From Pelagibius sp. CAU 1746 (GTDB lineage Bacteria > Pseudomonadota > Alphaproteobacteria > Kiloniellales > Kiloniellaceae): a DNA stretch of 64,000 nucleotides. The stretch's first letter is position 1; the number at the start of each line of letters is the position of its first letter. The position numbers and the translations under genes are program-made. Positions 16,192 to 25,589 of the stretch are shown here, one piece after another. Below the pieces are notes generated by a model. The model saw only the letters and a program-made list of their open reading frames with translations. It was not told the DNA's origin and ran no database searches. The stretch is taken from assembly GCF_039839785.1 (NCBI RefSeq), contig NZ_JBDOQT010000002.1:372001-436000 (forward strand), written 5' to 3'.

Positions 16192-17055
16192 ATGGATACC
16201 ATTCGCAACCCCATTGAATGGGGCATGGACAAGTTGCGGGAGGCCGGCACCGCCGTGGAGACGGCCGGCGGCTCCATTCATGGAATCAACAGTCAGGCCG
16301 CCGTCCATCCCGCCGTGCGCCGCATCGGGCTTGCCGATCTGCGCGACGCCCTGAGGAAAGGCGCCGACGACTTCGCGGCCTACCGCACCGATGTCATCTT
16401 CCTCTGCATCATCTACCCGGTGATCAGCGTCGTGCTGATCCAGACGGTCTTCCACCAGGGCATGCTGCCGCTGCTGTTCCCGCTGGCCGCCGGCTTTGCG
16501 CTGGTCGGCCCCATCGCCGCCATCGGCCTCTACGAAATGAGCCGGCGGCGCGAGCGCGGCCTCGAGGCCAGTTGGATCAGCGCCTTCGCCATGATCCGCG
16601 CACCCTCCTTCGGGCCCGTCCTGGTGCTGTCCGTGATCCTGGTCCTGCTGTTCCTGCTGTGGCTGGGCGCCGCGCAGGTGATCTTCCTGGCGACCTTGGG
16701 CCCGGAGCTCCCGGTTTCGCTCAGCGCCTTCGTCTCCGACGTGCTGACCACCGAGGCCGGCTGGTCCATGATCGTCCTCGGCCTGGGCGTCGGCGGCGTC
16801 TTCGCCGTTGTGGTGCTGACCATCAGCGTCGTGTCCTTCCCGCTGCTGATCGACCGCCCGGTGGGCGTCGCCATCGCCGTCGGCACCTCGCTGCGCGCCG
16901 TCGCCGCCAACCCCGGCCCCATGGCCGCCTGGGGTGTGATCGTGACGACCGGCCTGCTGCTCGGCTCGCTCCCCGCCTTCCTGGGCCTGGTCATCGTGCT
17001 GCCCATCCTGGGCCACGCGACCTGGCACATCTACCGCAAGGTCGTGGTGGGGTGA
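16192..17055 (+). CDS. DUF2189 integral membrane protein
   Basis: A 287-residue inner-membrane protein of the DUF2189 family. A soluble N-terminus of about 65 residues (RRIGLADLRDALRKGADDFAAYRTD) precedes about six membrane segments. Family marks include GPIAAIGLYEMSRRRERGLEASW and SFPLLIDRPVGVAIAVGTSLRAVAANP. These proteins are frequent in alphaproteobacteria, sometimes next to cytochrome oxidase genes, but function is unknown. ATG at 16192 has GAGGGA about 6 nt upstream. Confidence 0.85.
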   Translation: MDTIRNPIEWGMDKLREAGTAVETAGGSIHGINSQAAVHPAVRRIGLADLRDALRKGADDFAAYRTDVIFLCIIYPVISVVLIQTVFHQGMLPLLFPLAAGFALVGPIAAIGLYEMSRRRERGLEASWISAFAMIRAPSFGPVLVLSVILVLLFLLWLGAAQVIFLATLGPELPVSLSAFVSDVLTTEAGWSMIVLGLGVGGVFAVVVLTISVVSFPLLIDRPVGVAIAVGTSLRAVAANPGPMAAWGVIVTTGLLLGSLPAFLGLVIVLPILGHATWHIYRKVVVG

Positions 17056-17063
17056 GAGAAAGC

Positions 17064-17312
17064 CTAGACGGCGAGCTTTGAGTCACGGCCGTTGCGTTTC
17101 AGGTAGTCGAGACCCGCTGAAGTAACGCTGACCAGCGGATCGGCCGTGCCGTCCTGCTTGCGTTCGACGAGGCCCCTGTCGACCGCGTCCTCCCAGACCG
17201 GCAGGCGCGGACAGGAGGTGCGCCAAGCTTCCATCACCTGCGAATAGGGCCGCGGTTGCACAGCGACCCATTCCACGAGGTCCAGGATCAGGGGTTCGTG
17301 TTCTTCAGCCAT
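17064..17312 (-). CDS. Small conserved hypothetical, winged-helix-like
   Basis: An 82-residue soluble protein. The pattern LILDLVEWVAVQPRPYSQVMEAWRTSCPRLPVWEDAVDRGLVER followed by LVSVTSAGLDYLKRNGR resembles a short winged-helix domain with a terminal beta-wing, as in small proteins conserved in Rhodospirillales-like genomes. It ends 9 bp from the convergent DUF2189 gene. No partner or ligand is indicated. Confidence 0.65.
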   Translation of the reverse strand: MAEEHEPLILDLVEWVAVQPRPYSQVMEAWRTSCPRLPVWEDAVDRGLVERKQDGTADPLVSVTSAGLDYLKRNGRDSKLAV

Positions 17313-17388
17313 AGCGGGACTCCCCGAACGAAGCGGCGGCAGAGTCTAGCACCGCGCGCGCCGGCGGGCCACTTAGCCAGCCCCGCGG

Positions 17389-18126
17389 CTATACCCCGGC
17401 CTCTGCAAGGTCGGGCGCGAAGACGGTAAGGAACTCGATGGAGAGTGGGAAGATGATCCAGGAGAAGAAGAGGAAGATCACGAAAGCCGCGCAGGACCTC
17501 CATCGCCCGACCTGCGCCAGGGCCCGGAAGGCGCCCCAGACTACGATCATCCAGGTAAGATCCACGAGGATATAGATCAGGAAAGCGCCGAGGATCGACA
17601 GGCCCTGCATCATGAAACCGGGATTCTCCATGAAGAACGCATCCTGCGCGGCCAGATCCTGCGGCGGGATCGCTTCCAACTCCTCCAATACGCTCAAGGT
17701 CTCGGGCAAGGGATGCAGGATCATGAGGATGGCCGCCACCAGGAAGACCTGCAGCACGGCGCCGATGGAGATGTAGTACAGAAAGGCGAGCAGCACGCGG
17801 CGCAAGGAAGGACGCGCACCGACGATCAGCCAGCTCACCTGCAGAGCCGCCAGCGTCAGGCCGAAGAACAGAACAGCGTAGGCGGCCATAAAGGCGATGA
17901 TGCGTCCCAGACCCTGGTCCCTCGGCAAGATGAGGATACCGACCGCGTTGACCACCGCGGCCACGATCACGAAGAAGGAAAAGGCGCGCGCAAGGTTTTC
18001 GGAATTGTAGACGGTGGCGCTGCCGAGGAAGACCTTGGGCCCGCTAAGGAAGTCGATAAAGTCTTCCAGGAACTGGCGCGACCTCGCCATGAGGAAGGCC
18101 CTGGCGTCCTTCACAAGCGCGTCCAT
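17389..18126 (-). CDS. YIP1-family-like membrane protein
   Basis: A 245-residue membrane protein with about five predicted segments (residues about 47-68, 75-97, 118-143, 175-205 and 215-240). The N-terminal amphipathic stretch FLEDFIDFLSGPKVFLGS and the arrangement of segments match bacterial YIP1-like proteins. An ATG at 18126 is chosen because the upstream frame is not protein-like. Function unknown. Confidence 0.65.
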   Translation of the reverse strand: MDALVKDARAFLMARSRQFLEDFIDFLSGPKVFLGSATVYNSENLARAFSFFVIVAAVVNAVGILILPRDQGLGRIIAFMAAYAVLFFGLTLAALQVSWLIVGARPSLRRVLLAFLYYISIGAVLQVFLVAAILMILHPLPETLSVLEELEAIPPQDLAAQDAFFMENPGFMMQGLSILGAFLIYILVDLTWMIVVWGAFRALAQVGRWRSCAAFVIFLFFSWIIFPLSIEFLTVFAPDLAEAGV

Positions 18127-18582
18127 TCTCCGCCCCCCTCGATGCTTCCCCCGGCCGCCCTTGCGGGCGCCTCCCACCGGCCAGGCCCTGAGATCATTGA
18201 GAATAAACAAATCGGGGAGGACAGCAAAACGCACCGAAGGTTGCAGGCTGGAAGCCTTCCCTGGGCGTCGCGGTTCCGTCCTCGGCTATCGGCGAGGTAC
18301 TCACAACCCGGATAATCGGCGGTTTCCTGCCGCTTCAGGCTAAATTAGGTGCAATGCAACATAACTTTCCTTGACTTCGGTCCTAGAAAGGCGCATCTAG
18401 CCGTCAACGATATCCCGCGATCGCGCGAAGGATGGCTCCTGGCGGGCCAATCCCTCATCGCGGGAACCATCTTCCCCAAAGAAATTCCGTTTGCTCCAGG
18501 TGCGCGTGGATGACGGCAACGCGCTCCCCGGCGTTTTCGCCTGTCCGAGTGACAGCACGCCCGGCGCAGAAGGACTCTGTTC
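18127..18582. other. 456-bp gap between divergent genes; long 5' leader of the DEAD-box gene
   Basis: No gene is supported here. A TTGACT hexamer at 18371 with a poor -10 17 bp later could start a leader of about 180 nt. Long structured leaders are common for cold-responsive DEAD-box helicase genes, but no conserved RNA is recognised. Confidence 0.4.
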
Positions 18583-20070
18583 GTGAATACCGTTACCGAT
18601 ACCAAGACTGATACCCAGACTGCCGATACCAAGGCCGTCGATACCAAGACCGTCAAATTCGCCGAGCTCGGCCTGGCCGAGCCCCTGCTGCGCGCGCTGA
18701 CCGCGGCGGGCTACACCACCCCGACGCCGATCCAGGCGCAGTCCATCCCGATGCTGCTGAAGGGCCACGACATGCTGGGCCTGGCGCAGACCGGCACCGG
18801 CAAGACCGCCGCCTTCGCATTGCCGATCCTGCATCACCTGGCCGCCGAGAAGGTGCATGTGGCGCCGAAATCGGTGCGCGCCCTGATCCTGGCGCCGACC
18901 CGCGAGCTGGCCGTGCAGATCGGCGACTCGTTCAAGACCTATGGCCGCGACCTGCGCCTGCGCCACGCCGTCATCCTGGGCGGCGTCTCCCAGGGCCCGC
19001 AGGTGCGCTCCCTGTCGCGCGGCGTCGACATCCTGATCGCCACGCCGGGCCGCCTCATGGACCTGCTGAACCAGCGCCATCTGCGCCTGGACAAGGTGAG
19101 CCACCTGGTGCTGGACGAGGCCGACCGCATGCTCGACATGGGCTTCATCCGCGACGTGCGCAAGATCGTCGCCGCCCTGCCGAAACAGCGCCAGTCGCTG
19201 CTGTTCTCCGCCACCATGCCGGGCGAGGTGGCCAAGCTGGCCGCCGAACTGCTGCACAATCCCGAGCGCGTCGAGGTGACGCCGCAGAAGGTCGCCGTCG
19301 AGCGCATCGCCCAGTCGGTGCACCACGTCATGACGCCGGACAAGCGTCCGCTGCTGGAGAACCTGCTGCAGGATCCGGCGCTGGCCCGCGTCATCGTCTT
19401 CACCCGCACCAAGCACCGCGCCAACCGCGTGGCCGAGCAGCTTGAGAAAGCCGGTATCTCCGCCGACGCCATTCACGGCAACAAGTCGCAGAACGCACGC
19501 CAGAAGGCTCTCGACGCCTTCCGCAAGGGCAAGGCGCGGGTGCTGGTCGCCACCGACATCGCCGCGCGCGGCATCGACGTTTCGGGCGTCACCCACGTCA
19601 TCAACTACGAGCTGCCTAACGAGCCGGAGAGCTACGTCCACCGCATCGGCCGCACCGCGCGTGCCGGAGCCGAGGGCGCGGCGATCTCCTTCTGCGACTC
19701 CAGCGAGCGTGCCTACCTGCGCGACATCGAGCGCCTGATCAAGCAGCGCATGGAGGTCGTCGGCGACGCGCCGGCCAACGACGACTACGCGCGAGAGCGT
19801 CCCGCCCGGAAGCAGGGCCCGCGCAAGCAGGGCCGTGGCGGCCGGCCCGGGCGCAAGCCCGCCGCACAGGCGGAAGGCCAGAAGCAGGGCGAGAAGAAGC
19901 AAAGCGACAAGAAGCGCAGCTACAAGGGCCTGGCTTCCGGCGGCGGCGCCAAGAAGAACGGCGAAGCCAGGGGCAACGCCAACTCCGATGGCGGCCAGCG
20001 CCCCTTCAAGGGCCGCCGGCGGGGCAAGCCGGGCAATGGCAGCGGCCAGGGGCGTTCCCGCGCCGCCTGA
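18583..20070 (+). CDS. DEAD-box ATP-dependent RNA helicase (RhlE-like)
   Basis: A 495-residue helicase that unwinds RNA, likely in ribosome assembly or cold adaptation. Motifs in order: Q-motif TPTPIQAQSIP, motif I AQTGTGKT, Ia PTRELAVQ, Ib TPGRL, II DEAD (VLDEADRML), III SAT, IV VFTRT, V ATDIAARGIDV, VI HRIGRTARAG. The tail after residue 395 is basic, Gly/Arg/Lys-rich and probably RNA-binding. Start is GTG at 18583 with AAGGA upstream. The first 23 residues are a Thr/Asp/Lys-rich repeat (TDTKTDTQTADTKAVDTKT), unusual for the family. Confidence 0.93.
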   Translation: MNTVTDTKTDTQTADTKAVDTKTVKFAELGLAEPLLRALTAAGYTTPTPIQAQSIPMLLKGHDMLGLAQTGTGKTAAFALPILHHLAAEKVHVAPKSVRALILAPTRELAVQIGDSFKTYGRDLRLRHAVILGGVSQGPQVRSLSRGVDILIATPGRLMDLLNQRHLRLDKVSHLVLDEADRMLDMGFIRDVRKIVAALPKQRQSLLFSATMPGEVAKLAAELLHNPERVEVTPQKVAVERIAQSVHHVMTPDKRPLLENLLQDPALARVIVFTRTKHRANRVAEQLEKAGISADAIHGNKSQNARQKALDAFRKGKARVLVATDIAARGIDVSGVTHVINYELPNEPESYVHRIGRTARAGAEGAAISFCDSSERAYLRDIERLIKQRMEVVGDAPANDDYARERPARKQGPRKQGRGGRPGRKPAAQAEGQKQGEKKQSDKKRSYKGLASGGGAKKNGEARGNANSDGGQRPFKGRRRGKPGNGSGQGRSRAA

Positions 20071-20102
20071 TCCCGGCTCTCGCCTGAGACTGAAAAAACT
20101 TC

Positions 20103-20135
20103 CGAAGGCCCCTGTTCAAGGGGCCTTCGTCGTTT
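20103..20135 (+). terminator. Rho-independent terminator after the DEAD-box gene
   Basis: An 11-bp perfect stem (CGAAGGCCCCT/AGGGGCCTTCG) with a 5-nt loop starts 33 bp after the stop and is followed by TCGTTT. AAAAAA upstream could serve the opposite direction as well. Confidence 0.7.
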
Positions 20136-20341
20136 CCACCCCAGCTTTCCGCGGCAGGCTTAACCATGCTCCGCCAGGGACTGCGCGGACTTGGCGGCAA
20201 GGGCGCGCGCCGGCGGTGCGGAGCGTTTGCGCGGGCCCGATTCCCCGCTAAGATCGGCCCTACGACCCGGGCGGCGGCGTTAACCAGCCGGACCAAACCG
20301 GGCATGACGGGGACGGTTGTTTTCGGGGTAAGCCAAGGGCC

Positions 20342-22561
20342 ATGTCAGCTTCCCGCCTCTTCGCCGCGGCGATCTTCGGTGCCGTGCTGCTGCCAGCAGC
20401 AGCGGCGGCGGCGCCGACAGCCTGCAGCGACGGGGCCCGCGCGCTTTCCCTGAAGCACTACGACAGCGCTATTTCCAGCCTGAACGACTGCCTCGCGCGC
20501 GAAGACCTCTCGGCCGAGCAGCGCGTTGCCTTCCTCGCCGACCGGGGCGACGCCTACATCGAGAGCGACACCTACGACGCCGCTGCCGCCGACTACGCCC
20601 GCGCGCTGGAGATCGGGGGTGCGGACGTGGAGCTGCGCCTGGCGCTCGGCCGCGCGCTCTTCTTTGGCGGCAAGGCCGAGACCGCCCTGGGCGCCTTCGA
20701 CCGTGTCATCGCGCTGGACCCGGAGAATCCGGAAGCGCACTACTTCCGCGGCCTGGCCCTGCGCGATACCGGAGACCTGCGCGGCGCCGTGCGGGCCCTG
20801 TCGACGTCGATCGCGATGGAAGCGGAGTCCGCCAACGCCTTCTTCTACCGGGCCAGCAGCTTCGCCGAGATGGGCCGCCTGGACGCCGCCGTCGCCGACT
20901 ACGGCAAGGCTATCGAACTCAACCCCTTCGATGGCTGGGCCTTCGTCGGCCGCGGCGACATCTTCATGGACCAGGGGCTCTACGAGCGCGCCATCACCGA
21001 CTTCGAACAGATGATCCTGATCGAACCGCAGAGCGCCGTCGGGTTCAGCCGCCGGGCCGGCGCCCTTATCGAACTGCGGCGCTACGACGAGGCCCTCCAC
21101 GACATCGGCAAAGCCATGGAGCTGGATCCCGGGGGCGCGGACGCCTTCGTCCAGCGCGGCATGGTCTTCATGGACCGGGGCGACTTCGAGAGCGCCGACG
21201 CGGACTTCAGGGAGGCCATCCGGCGCGAACCCAAGAACGCCTGGGCCTACAACAACCGCGGCAACAGCCTTTTCCACCAGGGCCGCTACAAGGACGCAGT
21301 CCCGGTTTTCGACGTGGCCCTGGCGATCGACCCCGACTACGGCATCGCCTATTACAACCGTGGCCTCGCCCGCGCCCGCCTGGGGGACTACAAGACCGCT
21401 CTGGGCGATTTCGACGCCGCGGTCCGCCGCCTGCCGGGCGATGCCCCGGCGCACTACATGCGCGGCCGGGCGTACTATTTCACCGGCGCGCCGGCAAAAG
21501 CGGAGGCGGACTTCACCCGCGCCCTCGCCCTGGCGCCGCGCTATGCCGAGGCCCATGTCGCGCGCGGCCTGCTGCGCCACGACCGGCAGGACTTCACGGC
21601 CGCCCTCGACGACTACGGGCGGGCCCTGACCCTCCAGCCGGGCATGGCCTGGGCCCTCAACCACAAGGGTCGCGCTCTCATCGACCTGGGCCGCTACCGG
21701 GAAGCCGTCGAAGCGCTCGACGCCGCGGTCGCCGTGGAGGCCGACTACGACGCGGCGTTCTATCACCTGGGCAATGCCCACTTCCTGCTGGGCGACTACC
21801 GACGGGCCTTGGACAGCTACTCCGCCGCCGCGGCCCTGGACCCACAGGACAAGGACGTCCTGCTGCAGCGCGGGCGCACCCTGGCCGCTCTGTCGCGCTA
21901 CGAAGCCGCGCTCCGCGATCTCGACGCCGTCATCGATCTCGCCCCGGACGACATCGACGCCTTCGTCTATCGCGGCCAGGTCAACGGCGGCCGTGCGCGC
22001 TTCGCCCGGGCGCTGGCCGACTTCGACCATGCGGTGAAGCTGGCCCCCAAGAGCCCCTGGGTGCTGAACAACCGGGGCCTCGCCTATGCCGGCAGCGGCG
22101 ACTACGCCGCGGCGATCGTCGACTATTCGGCGGCCATCGAGCGCGACAAGGGCTACTACGCCGCTTACCAAAACCGCGGCCTGGCCTATCACGAACTGCG
22201 CGCCCTGGCCGCGGCCCTGGACGATTTCAACCAGGCCGCCAAGCTGCGGCCGCAGGATCCGGAAGTCCTCTTCGCGCGCGGCGACGTGCATTACGACCTG
22301 GGCGATTACCAAGAGGCCGTCGACGATTACAGCGCCGGCCTCGAACTGCTGCCCGACAGTATTTCGGCGCATTGGTCGCGCGGCCTGTCCCTCGCCCGGC
22401 TCAGCCAGGCCGCGGCGGCGCGTCAGGATCTCGACAGGGCCCTGGAACTGAGCGGCGCGGACGAACGCCGCCAACTGCTGCGCGATACCTGCAGCGAGCT
22501 GCTGAGCCAGGGCAGCATCGCCCTCTCCCTCAGCTACTGCAGCCAGCAGGCGACGCAGTAG
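20342..22561 (+). CDS. Secreted protein made almost entirely of TPR repeats
   Basis: A 739-residue exported protein. Residues 1-27 are a Sec signal (MSASRLFAAAIFGAVLLP, cleavage after AAAAA). The rest is a continuous TPR solenoid of about 20 units of 34 residues with the consensus A..DY.+AL.LDP....A....G.A, for example DAAVADYGKAIELNPFDGWAF and YNNRGNSLFHQGRYKDAV. No catalytic domain is present, so it should be a periplasmic or surface scaffold. It stands alone; the partner is unknown. ATG at 20342 follows AAGCCAAGGGCC, a weak ribosome site. Confidence 0.88.
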   Translation: MSASRLFAAAIFGAVLLPAAAAAAPTACSDGARALSLKHYDSAISSLNDCLAREDLSAEQRVAFLADRGDAYIESDTYDAAAADYARALEIGGADVELRLALGRALFFGGKAETALGAFDRVIALDPENPEAHYFRGLALRDTGDLRGAVRALSTSIAMEAESANAFFYRASSFAEMGRLDAAVADYGKAIELNPFDGWAFVGRGDIFMDQGLYERAITDFEQMILIEPQSAVGFSRRAGALIELRRYDEALHDIGKAMELDPGGADAFVQRGMVFMDRGDFESADADFREAIRREPKNAWAYNNRGNSLFHQGRYKDAVPVFDVALAIDPDYGIAYYNRGLARARLGDYKTALGDFDAAVRRLPGDAPAHYMRGRAYYFTGAPAKAEADFTRALALAPRYAEAHVARGLLRHDRQDFTAALDDYGRALTLQPGMAWALNHKGRALIDLGRYREAVEALDAAVAVEADYDAAFYHLGNAHFLLGDYRRALDSYSAAAALDPQDKDVLLQRGRTLAALSRYEAALRDLDAVIDLAPDDIDAFVYRGQVNGGRARFARALADFDHAVKLAPKSPWVLNNRGLAYAGSGDYAAAIVDYSAAIERDKGYYAAYQNRGLAYHELRALAAALDDFNQAAKLRPQDPEVLFARGDVHYDLGDYQEAVDDYSAGLELLPDSISAHWSRGLSLARLSQAAAARQDLDRALELSGADERRQLLRDTCSELLSQGSIALSLSYCSQQATQ

Positions 22562-22607
22562 GGCGCGACAGTTCAGACTTCTGCCGCTTCAGGGGCTCGG
22601 CGGCCTG

Positions 22608-23837
22608 CTACTGCGATGCGACGGAGAGCATGACCTGCAGCAGGACGTTGGCCCCGGCGGCGATCTCCATCGGGGCAGTGTATTCCCTGACGTTGTGGCT
22701 GATGCCGTCCTTGGAAGGCACGAAGATCATGGCGGTGGGGCAGTTGGGCGCGAACATCTGGGCGTCGTGGCCGGCGCCCGAGGGCATGCGCTTCACCGAG
22801 CAGCCGAGGGCGGCGGCGGTCTCGGCCACGAGGCCCACCATATCCGGGTCGAAGTCGACCGGCTGGAAGCGCACCAGCGTCCGTGCAGAGACCTCGACGC
22901 CTTCGGCCTCGGCCAATTCGCGCAGCTTTTCGGCCAGTTTGGCCTCCGCCTGCCGCAGCTTCTCCTCGTCGGTGTTGCGCAGATCGACCGTCACCTTGGC
23001 GCGCCGCGCGATGACGTTCACCAGATTGGGCTCCAGTTCGATGACGCCCACGGTGGCCACCTGGTCGCCGCCCATCTCGCGGGCGATCTCCCGCGCCGCG
23101 GTGGCGATGGCCGCGGCCACATAGCCGGCGTCGTGGCGCAGGCGCAGGGGCGTGGTGCCGGCGTGGTTGGAGGTGCCGGCAATGGTGTATTCGGTCCAGG
23201 AGATGCCCTGCACGCCGGTGACGGCGCCGATCTCGACGCCCTCTTCTTCCAATACGGGCCCCTGCTCGACGTGCAGCTCGAAGAAGGCCTTGGCGCGGAA
23301 ACCGCCGACCGGCGACTCGCCGGCATAGCCGATGCGCGCCAGCTCGCCGCCCAGCGTGGTGCCGTCGATGCCCCGGGCGGCGAGGCAGTCGTCCAGGGCG
23401 AGCAGGCCCTGGTGCACGCCGCTGCCCATCATGTCGGGGGCGAAGCGCGCGCCCTCCTCGTTGGTGAAGAAACCGACGGCCAGCGGATGACGGGTCGTCA
23501 CCCCGGCGGCGTTCAGGGTCTCGACGACCTCCAAGCCGGCGAGGACGCCCAGGTTTCCGTCGTAGAGGCCGCCGGTGGCCACCGTATCGATGTGGGAGCC
23601 GGTCATGACCGGCGGACCGTCGGTTTCGCCCCGGCGCAGGCCGACCACGTTGCCGATGCGGTCGACGGTGACTTCCAGGCCGAGCTCGCGCATCCAGCCG
23701 GCGACCAGGTCTCGGCCCGCCTTGTCCTCGTCGCTCAGCGCCAAGCGGCAGACGCCGCCGCCCTGCAATGCCCCGACCTGCCCCAGGCGGTCAATGCGGT
23801 CCATCAGACGGTCGAGGTCGATGCGCAGGTTGCTCAT
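22608..23837 (-). CDS. Zinc-dependent N-carbamoyl-L-amino acid hydrolase / allantoate amidohydrolase family
   Basis: A 409-residue M20-type amidohydrolase of the HyuC/AllC family. Likely metal ligands are H82 (GSHIDTV), D93 (YDGNLG), E127/E128 (NEEGARF), the His of ELHVEQGP and a C-terminal His (GISHNVREYT). The dimerisation-domain motif SNHAGTTPLRLRHD binds the substrate carboxylate. It removes a carbamoyl or ureido group from an amino-acid-like acid. Allantoate is possible because PuuE and AllA homologues lie 4-11 kb away, but hydantoin-derived N-carbamoyl amino acids fit equally. ATG at 23837; same strand as the next amidohydrolase, 111 bp apart. Confidence 0.88.
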   Translation of the reverse strand: MSNLRIDLDRLMDRIDRLGQVGALQGGGVCRLALSDEDKAGRDLVAGWMRELGLEVTVDRIGNVVGLRRGETDGPPVMTGSHIDTVATGGLYDGNLGVLAGLEVVETLNAAGVTTRHPLAVGFFTNEEGARFAPDMMGSGVHQGLLALDDCLAARGIDGTTLGGELARIGYAGESPVGGFRAKAFFELHVEQGPVLEEEGVEIGAVTGVQGISWTEYTIAGTSNHAGTTPLRLRHDAGYVAAAIATAAREIAREMGGDQVATVGVIELEPNLVNVIARRAKVTVDLRNTDEEKLRQAEAKLAEKLRELAEAEGVEVSARTLVRFQPVDFDPDMVGLVAETAAALGCSVKRMPSGAGHDAQMFAPNCPTAMIFVPSKDGISHNVREYTAPMEIAAGANVLLQVMLSVASQ

Positions 23838-23948
23838 GTCGTCTCTCGCTGCCTGGTCCCTCGACGGGACCGCCCCTTCGGGAGCCCCTCACCTTCCCGG
23901 GGGCCGCCGCCAAGGAACCTTGGGGACGCCCACCGGATGCCGGGCCCG

Positions 23949-25358
23949 CTAAGAGGCCAGAAAACGTCCGGGCCGATTCTCCGTCATCGTCCCCTTCTCG
24001 TAAGTCACCGCACCGTTCACCAGCACCATATCGATGCCGGCAGCGGGCTCTTCCGGATCGTCGTAGGTCGCGCGGTCGATCACGGTGTCGGGGTCGAAGA
24101 GTACCAGATCGGCGTGATGGCCGGGCTTGACGAGGCCGCGCTCGGCGAGGCCCAGCACCTTCGCCGTCTGACCGGTCATCTTGGCGACCGCCTGCTCCAG
24201 GCTCAGATCGCCGCGCTCGCGCACATAGTGGCCGAGCACCCGCGGGAAGGTGCCCCAAAGCCGCGGATGCGGGCGCTTGTCGTGGGGCAGGCCGTCGGAA
24301 CCGACGAGGCTGGGCGGGAAGGTCAGGATGCGGACCAGGTCGTTCTCGTCCATCTGGTGGTAGACGGCCCCGCCGGGGCGCAGGCGCTCCAGGGCGGTGA
24401 TGACGTCGCAGCCCCACTCGGCGGCGATCTCCGCCAGATCGCGCCCCGCCATGTCGGGATGGCTGTCCGACCAGGCAAGCGTCACCTTGCGCGACTCCTT
24501 CACGGTGCGCTCCATCAGCACGGTCGAACTTGCCGTGTAGGGGTAGAGGTCGAGATCGATGGACAGCGTCTCGCGGGCTTCGGCGATCATCGCCAGCGTC
24601 GTCGCCGAGAGACCGAAGTTGCCCTCGCCGCAGCACTTGTGGTGGGAGATGAGAGTGCGCACCCCGCTTTGCCGCGCGATGGAGATGGTCTCCGCCACCG
24701 AAGCCACCACGCCGCCCGCCTCGTCGCGCATGTGGGTGGTGAAGAGCCGCCCGGCGGCAGCCACGTCGCGGGCCAGAGCGACGATTTCCGAGGTCGGCGC
24801 GAAGCGCGAGGGCGGATAGGCCAGGCCGGTGGAGAGCCCCAGCGCGCCGGCCTCCAGCGCCTCGGCCAGATCGGCGCGCATGGCCTCGATTTCCGCCGCC
24901 GTCGCAGGGCGCTCCATCCGGTCCATGGTCCTTGCGCGCAGCGTCATGTGGCCGACCAGGGCGGCGACGTTCACCGGCCCCGGCGTCTCTTCCACCCAGC
25001 GGCGGTAGTCCGCAAAGCGCGGATAGGCGAAATCGGCCGCCTTGCCCAGCAGATTGATGGGGGCGATGACCTCATTCCCGTCACGAAGCGGCGAAGGCGC
25101 CAGGCTGACGCCGCAGTTGCCGACCACCACCGTGGTCACGCCCTGGCTCACCTTGGGGAAGCTCGCCGCCGCGTCCAGCGCCGCGCGGTCGTCGTGGGTG
25201 TGCACGTCGATGAAGCCCGGCGCCAAGACCCGCCCGGCCCCCTCGACCACTTCAGCGGCCTCTCCCGCGAGACCCCTTTCCACGGCGGCGATGCGGCCCC
25301 CGGCCACGGCGACGTCGGCGGCAAACCCCGCCGCGCCGCTGCCGTCGACAACGGTCAC
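23949..25358 (-). CDS. N-acyl-D-amino-acid deacylase (D-aminoacylase-like amidohydrolase)
   Basis: A 469-residue amidohydrolase-superfamily enzyme of the D-aminoacylase type. Metal motifs: H53-x-H55 in FIDVHTHDD, the bridging Cys in VVGNCGVS, His in TTHMRDE and LISHHKCCG, and Asp in LVGSDGLPHD. The substrate would be an N-acyl-D-amino acid. The first canonical start in frame is GTG at 25358, but 12 codons upstream still read as the expected N-terminal strand (YWDRVFKD before VTVVDGSG), so translation may begin at an ATC near 25388 with GAGGGA before it. The N-carbamoyl hydrolase downstream suggests a shared role in D-amino-acid or hydantoin use. Confidence 0.85.
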   Translation of the reverse strand: MTVVDGSGAAGFAADVAVAGGRIAAVERGLAGEAAEVVEGAGRVLAPGFIDVHTHDDRAALDAAASFPKVSQGVTTVVVGNCGVSLAPSPLRDGNEVIAPINLLGKAADFAYPRFADYRRWVEETPGPVNVAALVGHMTLRARTMDRMERPATAAEIEAMRADLAEALEAGALGLSTGLAYPPSRFAPTSEIVALARDVAAAGRLFTTHMRDEAGGVVASVAETISIARQSGVRTLISHHKCCGEGNFGLSATTLAMIAEARETLSIDLDLYPYTASSTVLMERTVKESRKVTLAWSDSHPDMAGRDLAEIAAEWGCDVITALERLRPGGAVYHQMDENDLVRILTFPPSLVGSDGLPHDKRPHPRLWGTFPRVLGHYVRERGDLSLEQAVAKMTGQTAKVLGLAERGLVKPGHHADLVLFDPDTVIDRATYDDPEEPAAGIDMVLVNGAVTYEKGTMTENRPGRFLAS

Positions 25359-25589
25359 GTCTTTGAAGACTCTATCCCAGTACGCGATGGTCCCTCACTC
25401 CCTCGATACGTCGGCACCCCGAAAGCCGAATTCGCCCGATGGCGGGCTCGGCCAAATCTCCCACCTGCCCCGGTGTTAACGATTTCCTGCCCTGACTCTG
25501 CCATGATCGCTTCCTGAAATAGGAAGCCTGCGGCCCTTTTCTCCGCACCCGACATACCTCTATCCGAGCCTTTTAGAAAGCCCCAGAGC

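Noticed and set aside
22695-25517. 940-codon open frame on the plus strand
   Set aside because: It runs antisense to two clear amidohydrolase genes; its translation is His/Gln/Gly/Arg-rich without family motifs, as expected of a high-GC shadow frame.
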